From: UBA2988 sp965237965
Lineage (GTDB): Bacteria > Gemmatimonadota > Gemmatimonadetes > Longimicrobiales > Gaopeijiaceae
Reading direction: 5' to 3'
NCBI GenBank assembly: GCA_965237965.1
Contig: CBDEGT010000003.1
Location: forward strand, 1,302,001 to 1,366,000
DNA: 64,000 nt
The notes below the pieces were generated by a model, which made no database searches, was not told the DNA's origin, and saw only the letters and a list, made by a program, of their open reading frames with translations. This document shows, piece after piece, positions 54,323 to 62,162 of the stretch. The translations under genes were made by a program, and so were the position numbers. Within the stretch, counting starts at the first letter, position 1; the number at the start of each line of letters is the position of its first letter.

Positions 54323-55183
54323 ATGGATGTCATTACGTGGTCCAACTCGGCTCGCCCCGGTATCGGGCCCAAGCCGCGCCGCGAGAGCCAGCGTCCCCTC
54401 CTCCCGCAGCACGCGCGCCACTGCCCGGTGCTCGAGGCGGGGAGCGGCTTGGGATACCTCCTCTATCCAGCTCTCGAGCCGAGCGAGTCGTTCCTGGTCG
54501 AGTATCAGGGGGACGGCCGCTACAAGTTCATGTTCTTCATCGCCGAGCAGTCCGGGAAATGGGGCACGCTGTTCCAGGTGGTGATCAGCATGCCCATCGG
54601 TAGCCTCGGCCTGGTAAAGGAGGAGGCGACCCTGCTGGTGCCCGACCCTCCGATTGACGAGGAGGGAGCCAAGCGGATCATGCGCACCTTCATCGTGCCC
54701 GAGGACCTGCACACGCCACCGGGTGCGGTCACGCTGCGCGGATCGACCAACTTCAAGACGCCGCCCGGATGGGACAGCGTGTACCTCCCGGTTCTGAACA
54801 TGATCGAGCGGCCCGTCGCGCCGATGCTCGTCGTCCGGGTGGAGACGGACTGGTACCCGCACGAGAGCGAGTTCCGCTATGTACTCGAGCCGGGGCAGGT
54901 GATTCCAGGCTCGCACAGCATGCCGATCGGACAGGTGCTGTTCGTCCCGCGCGAGGAGCCTGGTCTGCACGAGGCCACGGAGGAGGAGGTCGCCACACTC
55001 AAGGGCGACCGCGAGGAATTCGTGAAGCACAAGCGCGGGACGAAACTGACGACCCGCTACGGTCTGCAGTACAGCCCGCAGTACGTGCGCCAGAGCCGCG
55101 CCGCGAAGATGGCGGCGGGTGCCCCGGCGCAGGAGCCTGAGGACTCGGACGAGGATTCGGGGGAGGACGCCGGCGAGAGCTGA
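54323..55183 (+). CDS. Uncharacterised protein, possibly DUF6065-like
   Basis: About 286 residues with no signal peptide or membrane segment. Notable stretches are PLLPQHARHCPVLEAGSGLG, VEYQGDGRYKFMFFIAEQSG, RPVAPMLVVRVETDWYPHES and FRYVLEPGQVIPGSHSMPIG. The last two recall a family of conserved hypothetical proteins (DUF6065), but I am not certain. The C-terminus is acidic (EDSDEDSGEDAGES). ATG at 54323 is chosen; an upstream ATG at 54149 adds an unconserved Pro/Ala-rich leader. The FEN-type exonuclease gene begins 10 bases after the stop, so the two form an operon. Confidence 0.6.
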   Translation: MDVITWSNSARPGIGPKPRRESQRPLLPQHARHCPVLEAGSGLGYLLYPALEPSESFLVEYQGDGRYKFMFFIAEQSGKWGTLFQVVISMPIGSLGLVKEEATLLVPDPPIDEEGAKRIMRTFIVPEDLHTPPGAVTLRGSTNFKTPPGWDSVYLPVLNMIERPVAPMLVVRVETDWYPHESEFRYVLEPGQVIPGSHSMPIGQVLFVPREEPGLHEATEEEVATLKGDREEFVKHKRGTKLTTRYGLQYSPQYVRQSRAAKMAAGAPAQEPEDSDEDSGEDAGES

Positions 55184-55193
55184 GCAGTGTCTC

Positions 55194-56024
55194 ATGATCG
55201 TGCATTTGATCGACGGGACGTACGAGCTCTTCCGCCACTTCTACGGTCTGCGCCGTTTCACCGACGGGAAGGACGCGCGCTACGGCGCGGTCGTCGGCGT
55301 CCTGCGCACCGTACTCCAGATGATCGAGGGAGGGACGACGCATGTCGGGGTCGCTACCGACCACGTCGTCGAGTCCTTCCGCAACGACCTCTGGGACGGC
55401 TACAAGACCGGCAGAGGAATCGAGCCCGCGCTGTGGGCGCAGTTCCATCCGCTGGAGGAGGCACTCGTCGCGATGGGCGTGACGGTCTGGCCCATGGTCG
55501 AACTCGAGGCCGACGACGCCCTCGCCTCGGCAGTACACCTGGCGGAGTCCGACCCCCGCGTCGAAAAGGTGTGCATCTGGAGCCCCGACAAGGACCTCGC
55601 GCAGTGTGTCCGAGGTGAGCACGTCGTGCAGATGGTGCGGCAGGGGGCCCGCACGGGCGACCAGATCCGCAACGAGGTCGGGGTCCGGGAAAAGTTCGGT
55701 GTCGATCCCGAGTTGATTCCCGACCTCCTCGCCCTGATGGGAGATGCCGCGGACGGCTACCCGGGCGTCCCCGGCATCGGACGGATAACCGCGGCTCGGC
55801 TGCTCAGGCGCCACGGACCGATCGAGCTCTTCCCAGGGGATGTGTTGGGGGAGCAGCACGCGCTCGCGCTTCTCTTCAAGCGCCTCGCCACGCTGCGAAC
55901 GGATGCCCCGGTCTTCAGCGACGTGGAGGAGCTCCGTTGGCGCGGGCCTCGGCCTGCGTTTGCGGCCTGGACCGAGCGCATGGGGGATGGGCGGCTCCTC
56001 CAGCGGAGCGTCAGGGCGCAGTAG
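55194..56024 (+). CDS. 5'-3' exonuclease, FEN/polymerase-I N-domain family
   Basis: About 276 residues, a free-standing homologue of the PolA 5' nuclease. It has HLIDGTYELFRHFYGLRRF, VELEADDALASAVHLA and WSPDKDLAQCV (acidic metal ligands), MGDAADGYPGVPGIG and the H3TH segment RITAARLLRRHG. This is the full set of FEN motifs, so it is probably active in flap or RNA-primer removal. PolA at 15837 already carries such a domain, so this is a second copy. The ATG at 55194 follows the previous gene by 10 bases. It overlaps the convergent MutS-like gene by 14 bases at the 3' end. Confidence 0.88.
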   Translation: MIVHLIDGTYELFRHFYGLRRFTDGKDARYGAVVGVLRTVLQMIEGGTTHVGVATDHVVESFRNDLWDGYKTGRGIEPALWAQFHPLEEALVAMGVTVWPMVELEADDALASAVHLAESDPRVEKVCIWSPDKDLAQCVRGEHVVQMVRQGARTGDQIRNEVGVREKFGVDPELIPDLLALMGDAADGYPGVPGIGRITAARLLRRHGPIELFPGDVLGEQHALALLFKRLATLRTDAPVFSDVEELRWRGPRPAFAAWTERMGDGRLLQRSVRAQ

Positions 56025-57426
56025 GAGTAGCCGCGCCGTCAAGCAAGTCGAAAATTCCTTCCTCCCTCAGCACGCGCATTCCCAGTCGCTGTGACGAGAG
56101 GCCGGGACGCAGGATGTAGTCGAAGCGAAGCCGCCCTCCGTCCTCGCTCGCCTCGAAAAATTGGCAGTCGACCTGGCCGGTCGCGATCATGTGCTCTCCG
56201 AGCTCGATGAGGTGGGAGGCGACCATGAACAGGTTTCCCTCTCGCTCGGCCAACCGCTCCAAGATCTCGCGCGAGGCGTCGAGTGCGTCCTTCAGGTTGG
56301 TGCCCTTGAAGGGCTCGTCCATCAGCGCGATCACGCCGTCACCGTCAGCCACGCCTTGCGCGATTGCCTTCATCCGCAGGGCCTCGGCGCGGAAGAAGCT
56401 GATTCCGGTCCGTACGTCGTCGGTGATGATGATCGAGGTGAATAGCTGCTTACAGGGCGAGAACCGGAACGCGCGCGCAGGCACTCCCATGCCAAGGTGC
56501 GCGAGGTACACGGCCATGCCGGCGGCTCGCAGGTAGGTCGTCTTTCCTGCCATGTTCGGGCCGGTGAGGAACAGCATCCGCCGTTCCTGGCGCAGGCGCA
56601 CGGGATTAGGGACCGCGCTCGGAAGGAAGGGATGGTAGACCCCCTCTGCCTCGACTCCGAGCGGGCCGTCCTGAAGCTCAGGAATGACGAAGCCATGGCG
56701 CTGCACCGTATCCGCCATCGATACCAGCGCGTCCACCTGGTAGACGAGGTGCAGAAGGCGCTCGACCGTCGGGCGCGCGTGCATCCGTAGGGTGCGATCG
56801 AGTGAGAGGACCGTCCAGGACGGAAGGTCCCAGCGCTCCCTTTCCGTCTCAATGTGCGCGATCTCGGGGTCGTCGATCAGCCTGCGCATCTCCTCGAGTG
56901 GCCCGCGCAGTTCGCCCTGAGCTTCGGCCGGACCGAGCTCGGCCAGTAGTGCGCGCAGCGACCGAAGCATCGACGTGACGCTCAGCACGCCCTGCAACAT
57001 GCGCCAAAGAGTACGCGTGTCGGTGAAGCGCATCTCGATCGAGCTCACGAACAGGCCGAGGCGGCTGACGTTGGCCGCCAGCGGTAGGTTGCGTCTCAGG
57101 TAACGTTGGATGCCCTTGGTTGAGATCTCCCAGGGCAGACGATCGAACGCGTCGCGGTTCGCGAGGATGAAAGTGAGCGAGTCCTGCACCGCGCGGATCT
57201 TCTCGGGCCGGCACCACGGCCTTCTCATCCGTGCGCGCAACAGCTTGGCGCCGCCACTGGTGCGGGCTTCGTTACACAGGTCGTACAGGCTGGCGCCGGT
57301 CGCAGCCTCGAAGATCTCGAGGTCGCGAAATGTCTGCGCGTCCATACGCATCACGCGCGGATCGGCGGGGGCAGGCGCCCGCGGGGCGTTGGAGAGGTTG
57401 TCGCTTCGAATACGGAGTCGGAGCAA
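56011..57426 (-). CDS. MutS-family ATPase, core and ATPase domains only
   Basis: 471 residues from a TTG at 57426, which has AGGAGG four bases upstream. A helical core (MutS domain III-like, ASLYDLCNEARTSGGAKLLR) is followed by the ABC ATPase: Walker A FLTGPNMAGKTTYLR, VRTGISFFRAEALRMKAIA, Walker B IALMDEPFKGTN and the signature-side FMVASHLIELGEHM. The N-terminal mismatch-binding domain of MutS and the Smr/KOW domains of MutS2 are absent. The plan is of the short MutS-like type whose role is unclear. It is convergent with the 5' nuclease. The IS element sits 83 bases upstream of its start and may have displaced its promoter. Confidence 0.85.
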   Translation of the reverse strand: MLRLRIRSDNLSNAPRAPAPADPRVMRMDAQTFRDLEIFEAATGASLYDLCNEARTSGGAKLLRARMRRPWCRPEKIRAVQDSLTFILANRDAFDRLPWEISTKGIQRYLRRNLPLAANVSRLGLFVSSIEMRFTDTRTLWRMLQGVLSVTSMLRSLRALLAELGPAEAQGELRGPLEEMRRLIDDPEIAHIETERERWDLPSWTVLSLDRTLRMHARPTVERLLHLVYQVDALVSMADTVQRHGFVIPELQDGPLGVEAEGVYHPFLPSAVPNPVRLRQERRMLFLTGPNMAGKTTYLRAAGMAVYLAHLGMGVPARAFRFSPCKQLFTSIIITDDVRTGISFFRAEALRMKAIAQGVADGDGVIALMDEPFKGTNLKDALDASREILERLAEREGNLFMVASHLIELGEHMIATGQVDCQFFEASEDGGRLRFDYILRPGLSSQRLGMRVLREEGIFDLLDGAATPTAP

Positions 57427-57509
57427 GCGTCCTCCTGAGATTCTTGACGGGCAGCCCCCCCACGGACGGGCTTCGGGAACCGCGATCTGAGGCGGCGCAG
57501 TGAAGCTAG

Positions 57510-57523
57510 GGCCTGTTAACACT
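57510..57523 (+). repeat. Left inverted repeat of the IS (IRL)
   Basis: GGCCTGTTAACACT, perfect reverse complement of the right end. TTAACA within it (57516-57521) with TATATT at 57540-57545 (18-base spacer) may serve as the transposase promoter. Confidence 0.85.
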
Positions 57524-57551
57524 AAAGGCCCATTTGTATTATATTGGGGCT

Positions 57552-57959
57552 ATGAAAATCACAGAGTCCCAATATCGTCGGATAGAGGCTTGCTTTCCAC
57601 GTCAGCGCGGCAATGTGAGCTTCTCCAATCTCGAAGTGCTTAACGCGATCCTGTATGTGGCCGAGCACGGCTGCAAGTGGCGCGGGTTGCCTGCGCGCTT
57701 CGGTAACTGGCATACGATCTACACCCGAATGAATCGCTGGGCCAGGGCAGGTGTGCTGGATCGTGTCTTTGCGGCCCTGCAGGACGAGCAGATCATCCGG
57801 ATCAAGATCGAAGCGCTGTCGCTCGACAGTACGATCGTCAAAGTGCACCCTGATGGCACCGGCGCGCTAAAAAAAACGGCCCGCAGGCCATCGGGAAGTC
57901 GCGTGGAGGCTGGACCACCAAGATTCATATGGTTGCCGCAGATGCTCGAACCGCGATAA
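57552..57959 (+). CDS. IS5-family transposase, OrfA frame
   Basis: 136 codons from ATG 57552, beginning KITESQYRRIEACFPRQRGN. The helix-turn-helix region (LEVLNAILYVAEHGCKWRGL) and first catalytic Asp (ALSLDSTIVKVHPDG) match IS5/IS427-type transposases. After LKK the frame turns into unrelated codons (TARRPSGSRVEAG) and stops at 57959. The true transposase continues in the -1 frame through a slippery A-run. GGGG lies a few bases before the ATG. Confidence 0.88.
   Translation: MKITESQYRRIEACFPRQRGNVSFSNLEVLNAILYVAEHGCKWRGLPARFGNWHTIYTRMNRWARAGVLDRVFAALQDEQIIRIKIEALSLDSTIVKVHPDGTGALKKTARRPSGSRVEAGPPRFIWLPQMLEPR
57869..57890 (+). promoter_or_regulatory. Programmed -1 frameshift site of the IS
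   Basis: Eight A residues (57869-57876) form the slippery heptamer A AAA AAA in the OrfA frame (CTA AAA AAA ACG). Slipping one base back reads AAC GGC and joins the OrfB frame. GGCCCGCAGGCC just downstream can form a short hairpin that may stimulate the shift. Confidence 0.75.
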
Positions 57960-58309
57960 CCTTCTCGCTATCGCCAGGCCACAACCACGACGCACCCGAA
58001 GGACGCGAACTGCTACGCATGTTGAAGCCGGTACACTCCACTGTGTCGATGATCATGGACCGGGCCTACGAGGGGGCCGAAACACGGCAATTGGTGTTGG
58101 AGCTGGGGTTTACGCCGGTCGTGCCACCCAAACAGGGCCGTGTTAGCCCGTGGCAGTACGATCGAATCATGTATCGCCGTCGCAACGAAATAGAGCGGTT
58201 ATTTCGGCGACTCAAAGGCTTCAGAAGAATCTTCTCCCGCTTTGACAAGCTCGACGTGATGTTCACGGCCTTCATCCACTTTGCGCTCATCGTCGAGGCT
58301 CTCAGATAG
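57929..58309 (+). CDS. IS5-family transposase, OrfB frame
   Basis: C-terminal part of the transposase. In the -1 frame from the A-run it reads NGPQAIGKSRGGWTTKIHMV, then SLSPGHNHDAPEGRELLRML, the second catalytic Asp in MIMDRAYEGAE and the Glu in RRRNEIERLFRRLKGFRRIF. This completes the DDE triad in the expected order and spacing. The frame opens with ATG at 57929 but functions as a fusion with OrfA (57552-58309, about 252 residues). The stop lies inside the right inverted repeat. Confidence 0.88.
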   Translation: MVAADARTAITFSLSPGHNHDAPEGRELLRMLKPVHSTVSMIMDRAYEGAETRQLVLELGFTPVVPPKQGRVSPWQYDRIMYRRRNEIERLFRRLKGFRRIFSRFDKLDVMFTAFIHFALIVEALR

Positions 58310-58321
58310 TGTTAACAGGCC
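58308..58321 (-). repeat. Right inverted repeat of the IS (IRR)
   Basis: AGTGTTAACAGGCC, reverse complement of the left end, followed by CTAG. The OrfB stop codon (58307-58309) overlaps it. Confidence 0.85.
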
Positions 58322-58357
58322 CTAGTTCCGAACCCAACCCACAAGACCAGCGAACCG

Positions 58358-58660
58358 ATGGCCGGATATCAGCGGAAGACGGCGTTCAGCCCGGACGAGG
58401 TGCTCTCGGTCGCAGAGGAGATGCTCCCGGTGCGGATCGGGCTCAACCGGACGAAGAGTAGCGGCCACGGAGCGACCTACACGGGCGCCGAGGGAACCGT
58501 GACGCTGAGCGTGCACCGGCACGGACCGTACACCGAGGTGGTGGCAAATACGGACCGCCTCAGAACGTCCCGCATGGATTACGAGATCCAGAAGTTTCTC
58601 AACCATCTCCCGTACGAGCCGTTCGACCGCGCGGGACCTGGCCGCGGCGACCCGACCTGA
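58358..58660 (+). CDS. Uncharacterised 100-residue protein upstream of the DEAD-like gene
   Basis: A soluble basic protein beginning AGYQRKTAFSPDEVLSVAEE, with LNRTKSSGHGATYTGAEGTV, HRHGPYTEVVANTDRL and a C-terminal helix (DYEIQKFLNHLPYEPFDR). No family is recognised. Its stop is four bases before the ATG of the DEAD-box-like gene, so they are co-transcribed, and the two may act together. The IS lies 37 bases upstream, so its original promoter may now be in or beyond the element. Confidence 0.65.
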   Translation: MAGYQRKTAFSPDEVLSVAEEMLPVRIGLNRTKSSGHGATYTGAEGTVTLSVHRHGPYTEVVANTDRLRTSRMDYEIQKFLNHLPYEPFDRAGPGRGDPT

Positions 58661-58664
58661 TCGG

Positions 58665-60305
58665 ATGAAGTCATTCGAGGATCTCGGACTCGCCCCGGAG
58701 ACGGTAGAGGTGCTGGCCTCGGAGGGGATCGAGGAAGCTACTCCCTTCCAGTCGGCCGCAATTCCGGTCATCCGTAGGGGCAATCACCTACTTGGAAGGG
58801 CGGGACCGGGCGCCGGCACCCTGATCGCGTACGGCGCTCCGCTCCTCGACAGTATCGCCAGCGGGGAGGGATCACCGCGGGCCCTCGTGCTCGCCCCCGG
58901 AGCGGAGGCGGCTCGTCGCCTGGCCGAGTCGCTCGCGGAGATTGCGGTAGGGACAGGTCACGTGGTCGCCTCCGCCGGCCTCCCCTGGAGATTGCCCGAG
59001 CATGCTGACGTGCTCTTCGGCACGCCGGGCGAGTTGCTCGAGTGGGCGCGCACGGGAAGGTTGGACCTCCAGCCCGTCCGAGCCCTCGTCCTCGACCAGG
59101 CCGGCGCCATCCAGCGCACCAGCGGACTGAATGAGGTCGAGGCTCTGTTCGAGTTCCTACCCAAGGACGCGCAGCGCGTAGTGCTCTCGCTCCCGGTGAC
59201 GCCCGAGGTCGCGGACTTCGTAGAGCGCCACGCATTGCGCGCGGTACAGATTCCCCCGCCCGCAGTCGCGGGTGAGGAAGCGCGGCCCAAGCGAGGTGAG
59301 GTGCGTTACCGGATCGTCGGGGAGCCCCGGGACGCGGGCGTGCTCCTGCTCGTGTCCGAGCTGCTCGAAGATGCTGGACACGTATGCTTGTTCTTCGCCA
59401 CCGAGGACCGGGCAGCCGACGTGGGCGACCTTCTCGCCCTGCACGGCTTCCCGGGGGGCGCACCCGGTGATGAGAGCGTTCCCGTCTGGCTCGCGATGCG
59501 TGAGCTGGACGCACGCTCGGCAGTGGAAAGCGCACGGGCGATCCCGGTGAGCTGCGACGCACCAGCGGGCCCCGATGCGCTGGACCGCCGCCATGGAGGC
59601 GGGACCGGCGGCGTGGTCGTTATCGTGCCGCGGGAGACGGCGCACCTTCGCGACGTCGCGAGGCGAACGGGTTACCGTATCGTCCCGTTCCCGCCCAAGG
59701 TGAATGGCGCCGCGCGCAGTGACTTGGGTGCGCTCCTGGAGCGCATCGAGGCGACCACGGCGGACTGCGACCTGGCTCCTTATCTGATCGCGCTCGAGCC
59801 CCTGCTGGCTCGACGAGGCGCGGAAGAGGTGGCGGCCGCGGCCGTGGCTCTCCTGCGCGCACGTACCTCGGCCGCCGCGCCCGGACCTTCTCTCGACCCG
59901 GCTCCCGAGGGTCGCGCGACTCCCGGACCACAGCGTGTCGTCCCAGCAGCCACGGCCAGGAGAACGAGGGACCCGGCGTCGGTCGCGTTCGTGCGTCTCT
60001 ACATCAGTCTGGGCGAGCGCGACGACGCCCGTCCAGCGGATCTGCTGGGCGCAATCACGGGAGAGGCGGGTGTCGAAGGATCACAGGTCGGCCGTATCGA
60101 GATTCGCGACACCTTCTCCATCGTCGAGGTCCAGGAGCCTATCGCGGAACGCGTGATCAGGGCGCTGAACGGCATCACCGTAAGAGGACGGAGCGTGCGC
60201 GCCGACTACGATCGGCCCGGTTCTGCCCGATCAGGCGGTAACCGAGGGCAGCGTGGGGAGGGAAAATCCGGGCGGCGAAGCGGACCGCGCAAGGACCGGA
60301 ACTAG
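58665..60305 (+). CDS. DEAD-box helicase-like protein without ATPase motifs, with DbpA-type RNA-binding domain
   Basis: 546 residues arranged like a DEAD-box RNA helicase. The Q motif is present (SFEDLGLAPETVEVLASEGI and ATPFQSAAIPVI, Gln29). Motif I should read AxxGxGKT but is GRAGPGAG (residues 44-51, Lys replaced by Ala50). DEAD is DQAG at 144-147, SAT is SLP, and motif VI is reduced to RRHGGGTGG. GTPG (119-122) remains. The second RecA-like half is recognisable by its ending GVVVIVPRETAHLRDVARRT. The C-terminal 100 residues are a DbpA-type RNA-binding domain (FVRLYISLGERDDARPADLL, ALNGITVRGRSVRADYDRP) with a basic tail. ATP-driven unwinding is improbable; RNA or ribosome binding is likely. 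Confidence 0.82.
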   Translation: MKSFEDLGLAPETVEVLASEGIEEATPFQSAAIPVIRRGNHLLGRAGPGAGTLIAYGAPLLDSIASGEGSPRALVLAPGAEAARRLAESLAEIAVGTGHVVASAGLPWRLPEHADVLFGTPGELLEWARTGRLDLQPVRALVLDQAGAIQRTSGLNEVEALFEFLPKDAQRVVLSLPVTPEVADFVERHALRAVQIPPPAVAGEEARPKRGEVRYRIVGEPRDAGVLLLVSELLEDAGHVCLFFATEDRAADVGDLLALHGFPGGAPGDESVPVWLAMRELDARSAVESARAIPVSCDAPAGPDALDRRHGGGTGGVVVIVPRETAHLRDVARRTGYRIVPFPPKVNGAARSDLGALLERIEATTADCDLAPYLIALEPLLARRGAEEVAAAAVALLRARTSAAAPGPSLDPAPEGRATPGPQRVVPAATARRTRDPASVAFVRLYISLGERDDARPADLLGAITGEAGVEGSQVGRIEIRDTFSIVEVQEPIAERVIRALNGITVRGRSVRADYDRPGSARSGGNRGQRGEGKSGRRSGPRKDRN

Positions 60306-60458
60306 GGCCCGGGACTCGCGCTGGAGCGGCCCCGCCCACGAATCCCACGACGCAGGAGCCGATCCCAAACGGCCATCCTCGAAGCCGGGACAGGGCGAAT
60401 CCGGTGGACCGAGACGACCCGCAGGAAAATGGGGAGCGAGTGAGCAGGTGCCCGAATA

Positions 60459-60496
60459 GTTGAGGGGCCGCACCCGTTCGGGTGCGGCCCCTCAAC
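60459..60496. terminator. Bidirectional hairpin between the DEAD-like gene and the HU gene
   Basis: A perfect 17-base stem (GTTGAGGGGCCGCACCC with its complement) around GTTC. It lies in the convergent interval 60306-60595 and would serve both genes. No long T-run follows on either strand. Nothing else is recognisable in this interval. Confidence 0.75.
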
Positions 60497-60595
60497 GTAT
60501 CCTGTGTCGTGCGCAGCGTCGAACGTGGCGCCAATGTGCTGGCAGGCGCCTCGCGGGCGGACCCGCTGGGGTCCGGTCGCACCGCTCGGCGCCTT

Positions 60596-60880
60596 CTACT
60601 TGATGCCGTCCTTGAGTCCCTTGCCGGCCCTGAAGCTGGGTGACTTCGAGGCTGCGATCTTGATGCTCTCGCCGGTGCGCGGGTTACGGCCAGTACGGGC
60701 CTTGCGCTTCCGTGCCTCGAACGTGCCGAAGCCGGTGATCTGCACGCGGTCACCCTTCTTCAGCGCACGTGCAATGATCCCGCTGTCGGTGCTGAAGAGC
60801 GCGTCCACTGCGCGGGATGCATCCGCCTTGGTGATCCCGGTGCGGTCCGCTAGGGAGTCCACGAGATCGGACTTGTTCAT
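60596..60880 (-). CDS. HU-family DNA-binding protein
   Basis: 94-residue histone-like dimeric DNA-bending protein. It opens NKSDLVDSLADRTGITKADA, has GDRVQITGFGTFEARKRKAR and the beta-arm RTGRNPRTGESIKIAASKSP, and ends SFRAGKGLKDGIK. ATG at 60880 has AGGAG eight bases upstream; an earlier in-frame start at 60895 is less likely. The arm has Asn-Pro at its tip as usual. It is a single gene between the terminator hairpin and a gene-poor interval (60881-61229). Confidence 0.96.
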   Translation of the reverse strand: MNKSDLVDSLADRTGITKADASRAVDALFSTDSGIIARALKKGDRVQITGFGTFEARKRKARTGRNPRTGESIKIAASKSPSFRAGKGLKDGIK

Positions 60881-61229
60881 CTGCCAACTCCTCATCTGGA
60901 AGGTGGGGGAAGCGTACGGCCTCAGCCGCTACGGCCAACGAAGCATCACTCCCGGCATTACTTCGGATCCCGCGACACGAAATCTGCAACCCCCGAAACA
61001 CCGCACGAATTCTGGCCTTTTCGGCACCCCCGGGGCGGTAAGCTCATCAACGGTAAGAGGCGCCTCGGAGGGCGTCAAGAGAGTTGCGCGAAGGTCTATA
61101 CGAGAAACGTTTGGTGCTGCTTCAATGACGCGCGTCGCCCACGCGCGGTGCTTTGAACGCGAGCGGAGCAGACTCACGGAGCGTGGCGGGTTGTGTTCTG
61201 GGGGCGTCGGACCCCTCCGCTCTGCGTTC
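60881..61229. other. Intergenic interval upstream of the HU gene
   Basis: About 349 bases without a recognised gene. On the minus strand, reading toward HU, TTGACG followed after 17 bases by TACCGT (about 61052-61080) is a weak promoter candidate. Small frames here overlap each other and have no ribosome binding site. No RNA gene was recognised. Confidence 0.3.
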
Positions 61230-61427
61230 TCAGGCCACGCGCCCGCGCCTCCGCGCACGAATGAACGAGTACACGAAGTACGCCACCGCAGCCAAGATGG
61301 TGAGCTTGATCGCCATTCCGATCAAGCCGAAGAAGATTCCTACCAGGGGCAGGACGAGCGCGGCGAGCAACTTCAGCACGACCAAGAACGCCACGCCTCC
61401 AATCAACAGGCCCACAATCGTCCGCAT
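61230..61427 (-). CDS. Small membrane protein
   Basis: 65 residues, nearly all hydrophobic: RTIVGLLIGGVAFLVVLKLL, then LPLVGIFFGLIGMAIKLTIL and AAVAYFVYSFIRARRRGRV. Two membrane helices and a basic C-terminal tail are predicted. GGAGGA lies four bases before the ATG. The function is unknown. It belongs to the many short phage-shock-like or stress membrane proteins by size only, with no specific motif. Confidence 0.72.
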   Translation of the reverse strand: MRTIVGLLIGGVAFLVVLKLLAALVLPLVGIFFGLIGMAIKLTILAAVAYFVYSFIRARRRGRVA

Positions 61428-61447
61428 CGGTTCCTCCGGTTGATGAC

Positions 61448-61494
61448 TGGCCGTAATCCCCTACGCACATGGACCCATCAGGGGTTCACGGCCA
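61448..61494. repeat. Imperfect inverted repeat upstream of the small membrane protein gene
   Basis: TGGCCGTAATCCCCT (61448-61462) and AGGGGTTCACGGCCA (61480-61494) pair at 13 of 15 positions around a 17-base loop. The interval 61428-61786 otherwise holds no recognised gene. An AAAGGAGGAG at about 61619 has no fitting start codon. Confidence 0.4.
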
Positions 61495-61786
61495 GCGCGC
61501 CGCTGACCCGCGTACCCATTCCCCGCGACCGACGTCCGGGTCTGGCACCCTCCCTGTAGCAATCCACGGCGCGGCGCCGCACGTCGGCAACCCAATCCAG
61601 CCGGACCGAGCGAAAGAGCAAAGGAGGAGCCGATTCCGCTCCCCGGCACCCGCGATCATCGAGGCCACACCCGAGCGTCTGAGCACTCCTGAGCGACTCC
61701 GCGCGATGACCACCGACGGCGGCCCGCGTCCACGACGCGCGCCAATCGCCGCGCGTCACGGGGTCAACGCTCACGCGGAGGCAGAC

Positions 61787-62107
61787 ATGAAGGTGCTAGC
61801 GAGACGAGCAGGAGCAATCGCGCTGCTCGGCCTGCTCCTGGCCGTACCCGGGGTGATGGCGCTCGGCGAATGCGCCGACTTCATCTCGAGCGGTGCCCGG
61901 GAAGAGCCTGTGACCGGAGAGTTGGTGGGGCAGCGAACTGTGACGTCGACCAGGTCGTCGTCGTATACCAGCAGCTGGAGCGCCAGGCTCCTGGGCGGGT
62001 CCTTCACCTACAACCAGGCCCTCACCTCCTCGTACTCAGTGGGGGTCTACCGGATGAGCAATGGGGAAACCCGCGAAATCCGGTGCGACACCTACAGGTA
62101 CGCCTAG
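61787..62107 (+). CDS. Small secreted or periplasmic protein of unknown function
   Basis: 106 residues. The signal peptide (KVLARRAGAIALLGLLLAVP, cleaved near GVMALG) is followed by a Ser/Thr/Tyr-rich domain with SSSYTSSWSARLLGGSFTYN and two cysteines (GECADF and IRCDTY), which may form a disulfide. GGAGG precedes the ATG. I do not recognise a family. It is followed by a GC-rich hairpin and may be a monocistronic gene. Confidence 0.65.
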   Translation: MKVLARRAGAIALLGLLLAVPGVMALGECADFISSGAREEPVTGELVGQRTVTSTRSSSYTSSWSARLLGGSFTYNQALTSSYSVGVYRMSNGETREIRCDTYRYA

Positions 62108-62114
62108 CCATCGC

Positions 62115-62141
62115 GCGGGGGCCGGCCCGGCCGGCCCCCGC
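62115..62141 (+). terminator. Rho-independent-like terminator
   Basis: GCGGGGGCCGG pairs over 11 bases with CCGGCCCCCGC around a 5-base loop, followed by CTTCCTTTA. It lies between the small secreted protein and the propeller lipoprotein. Confidence 0.7.
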
Positions 62142-62162
62142 CTTCCTTTACCGAGAACTCCT

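Larger units (their letters stand above)
57510..58321 (+). mobile_element. IS5-type insertion sequence, complete
   Basis: About 812 bases with perfect 14-base inverted repeats: GGCCTGTTAACACT at 57510 and AGTGTTAACAGGCC ending at 58321. CTAG flanks both sides (57506-57509 and 58322-58325), which fits a 4-base target duplication. If TA is the duplication, the repeats extend to 15-16 bases. The transposase is encoded in two overlapping frames. The element is less G+C-rich than its neighbours and appears intact, hence recently acquired. It lies between a MutS-like gene and a 100-codon gene and interrupts neither. Confidence 0.92.

Noticed and set aside
53702..55195. 497-codon minus frame extending the small lipoprotein
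   Set aside because: Most of it is antisense to the 54323-55183 gene. The lipoprotein signal starts at 54145, so the extension is not needed.
57869..57876. A-run in the transposase as a sequencing error
   Set aside because: The slippery heptamer, downstream hairpin and known use of frameshifting in this IS type make a programmed shift more likely.
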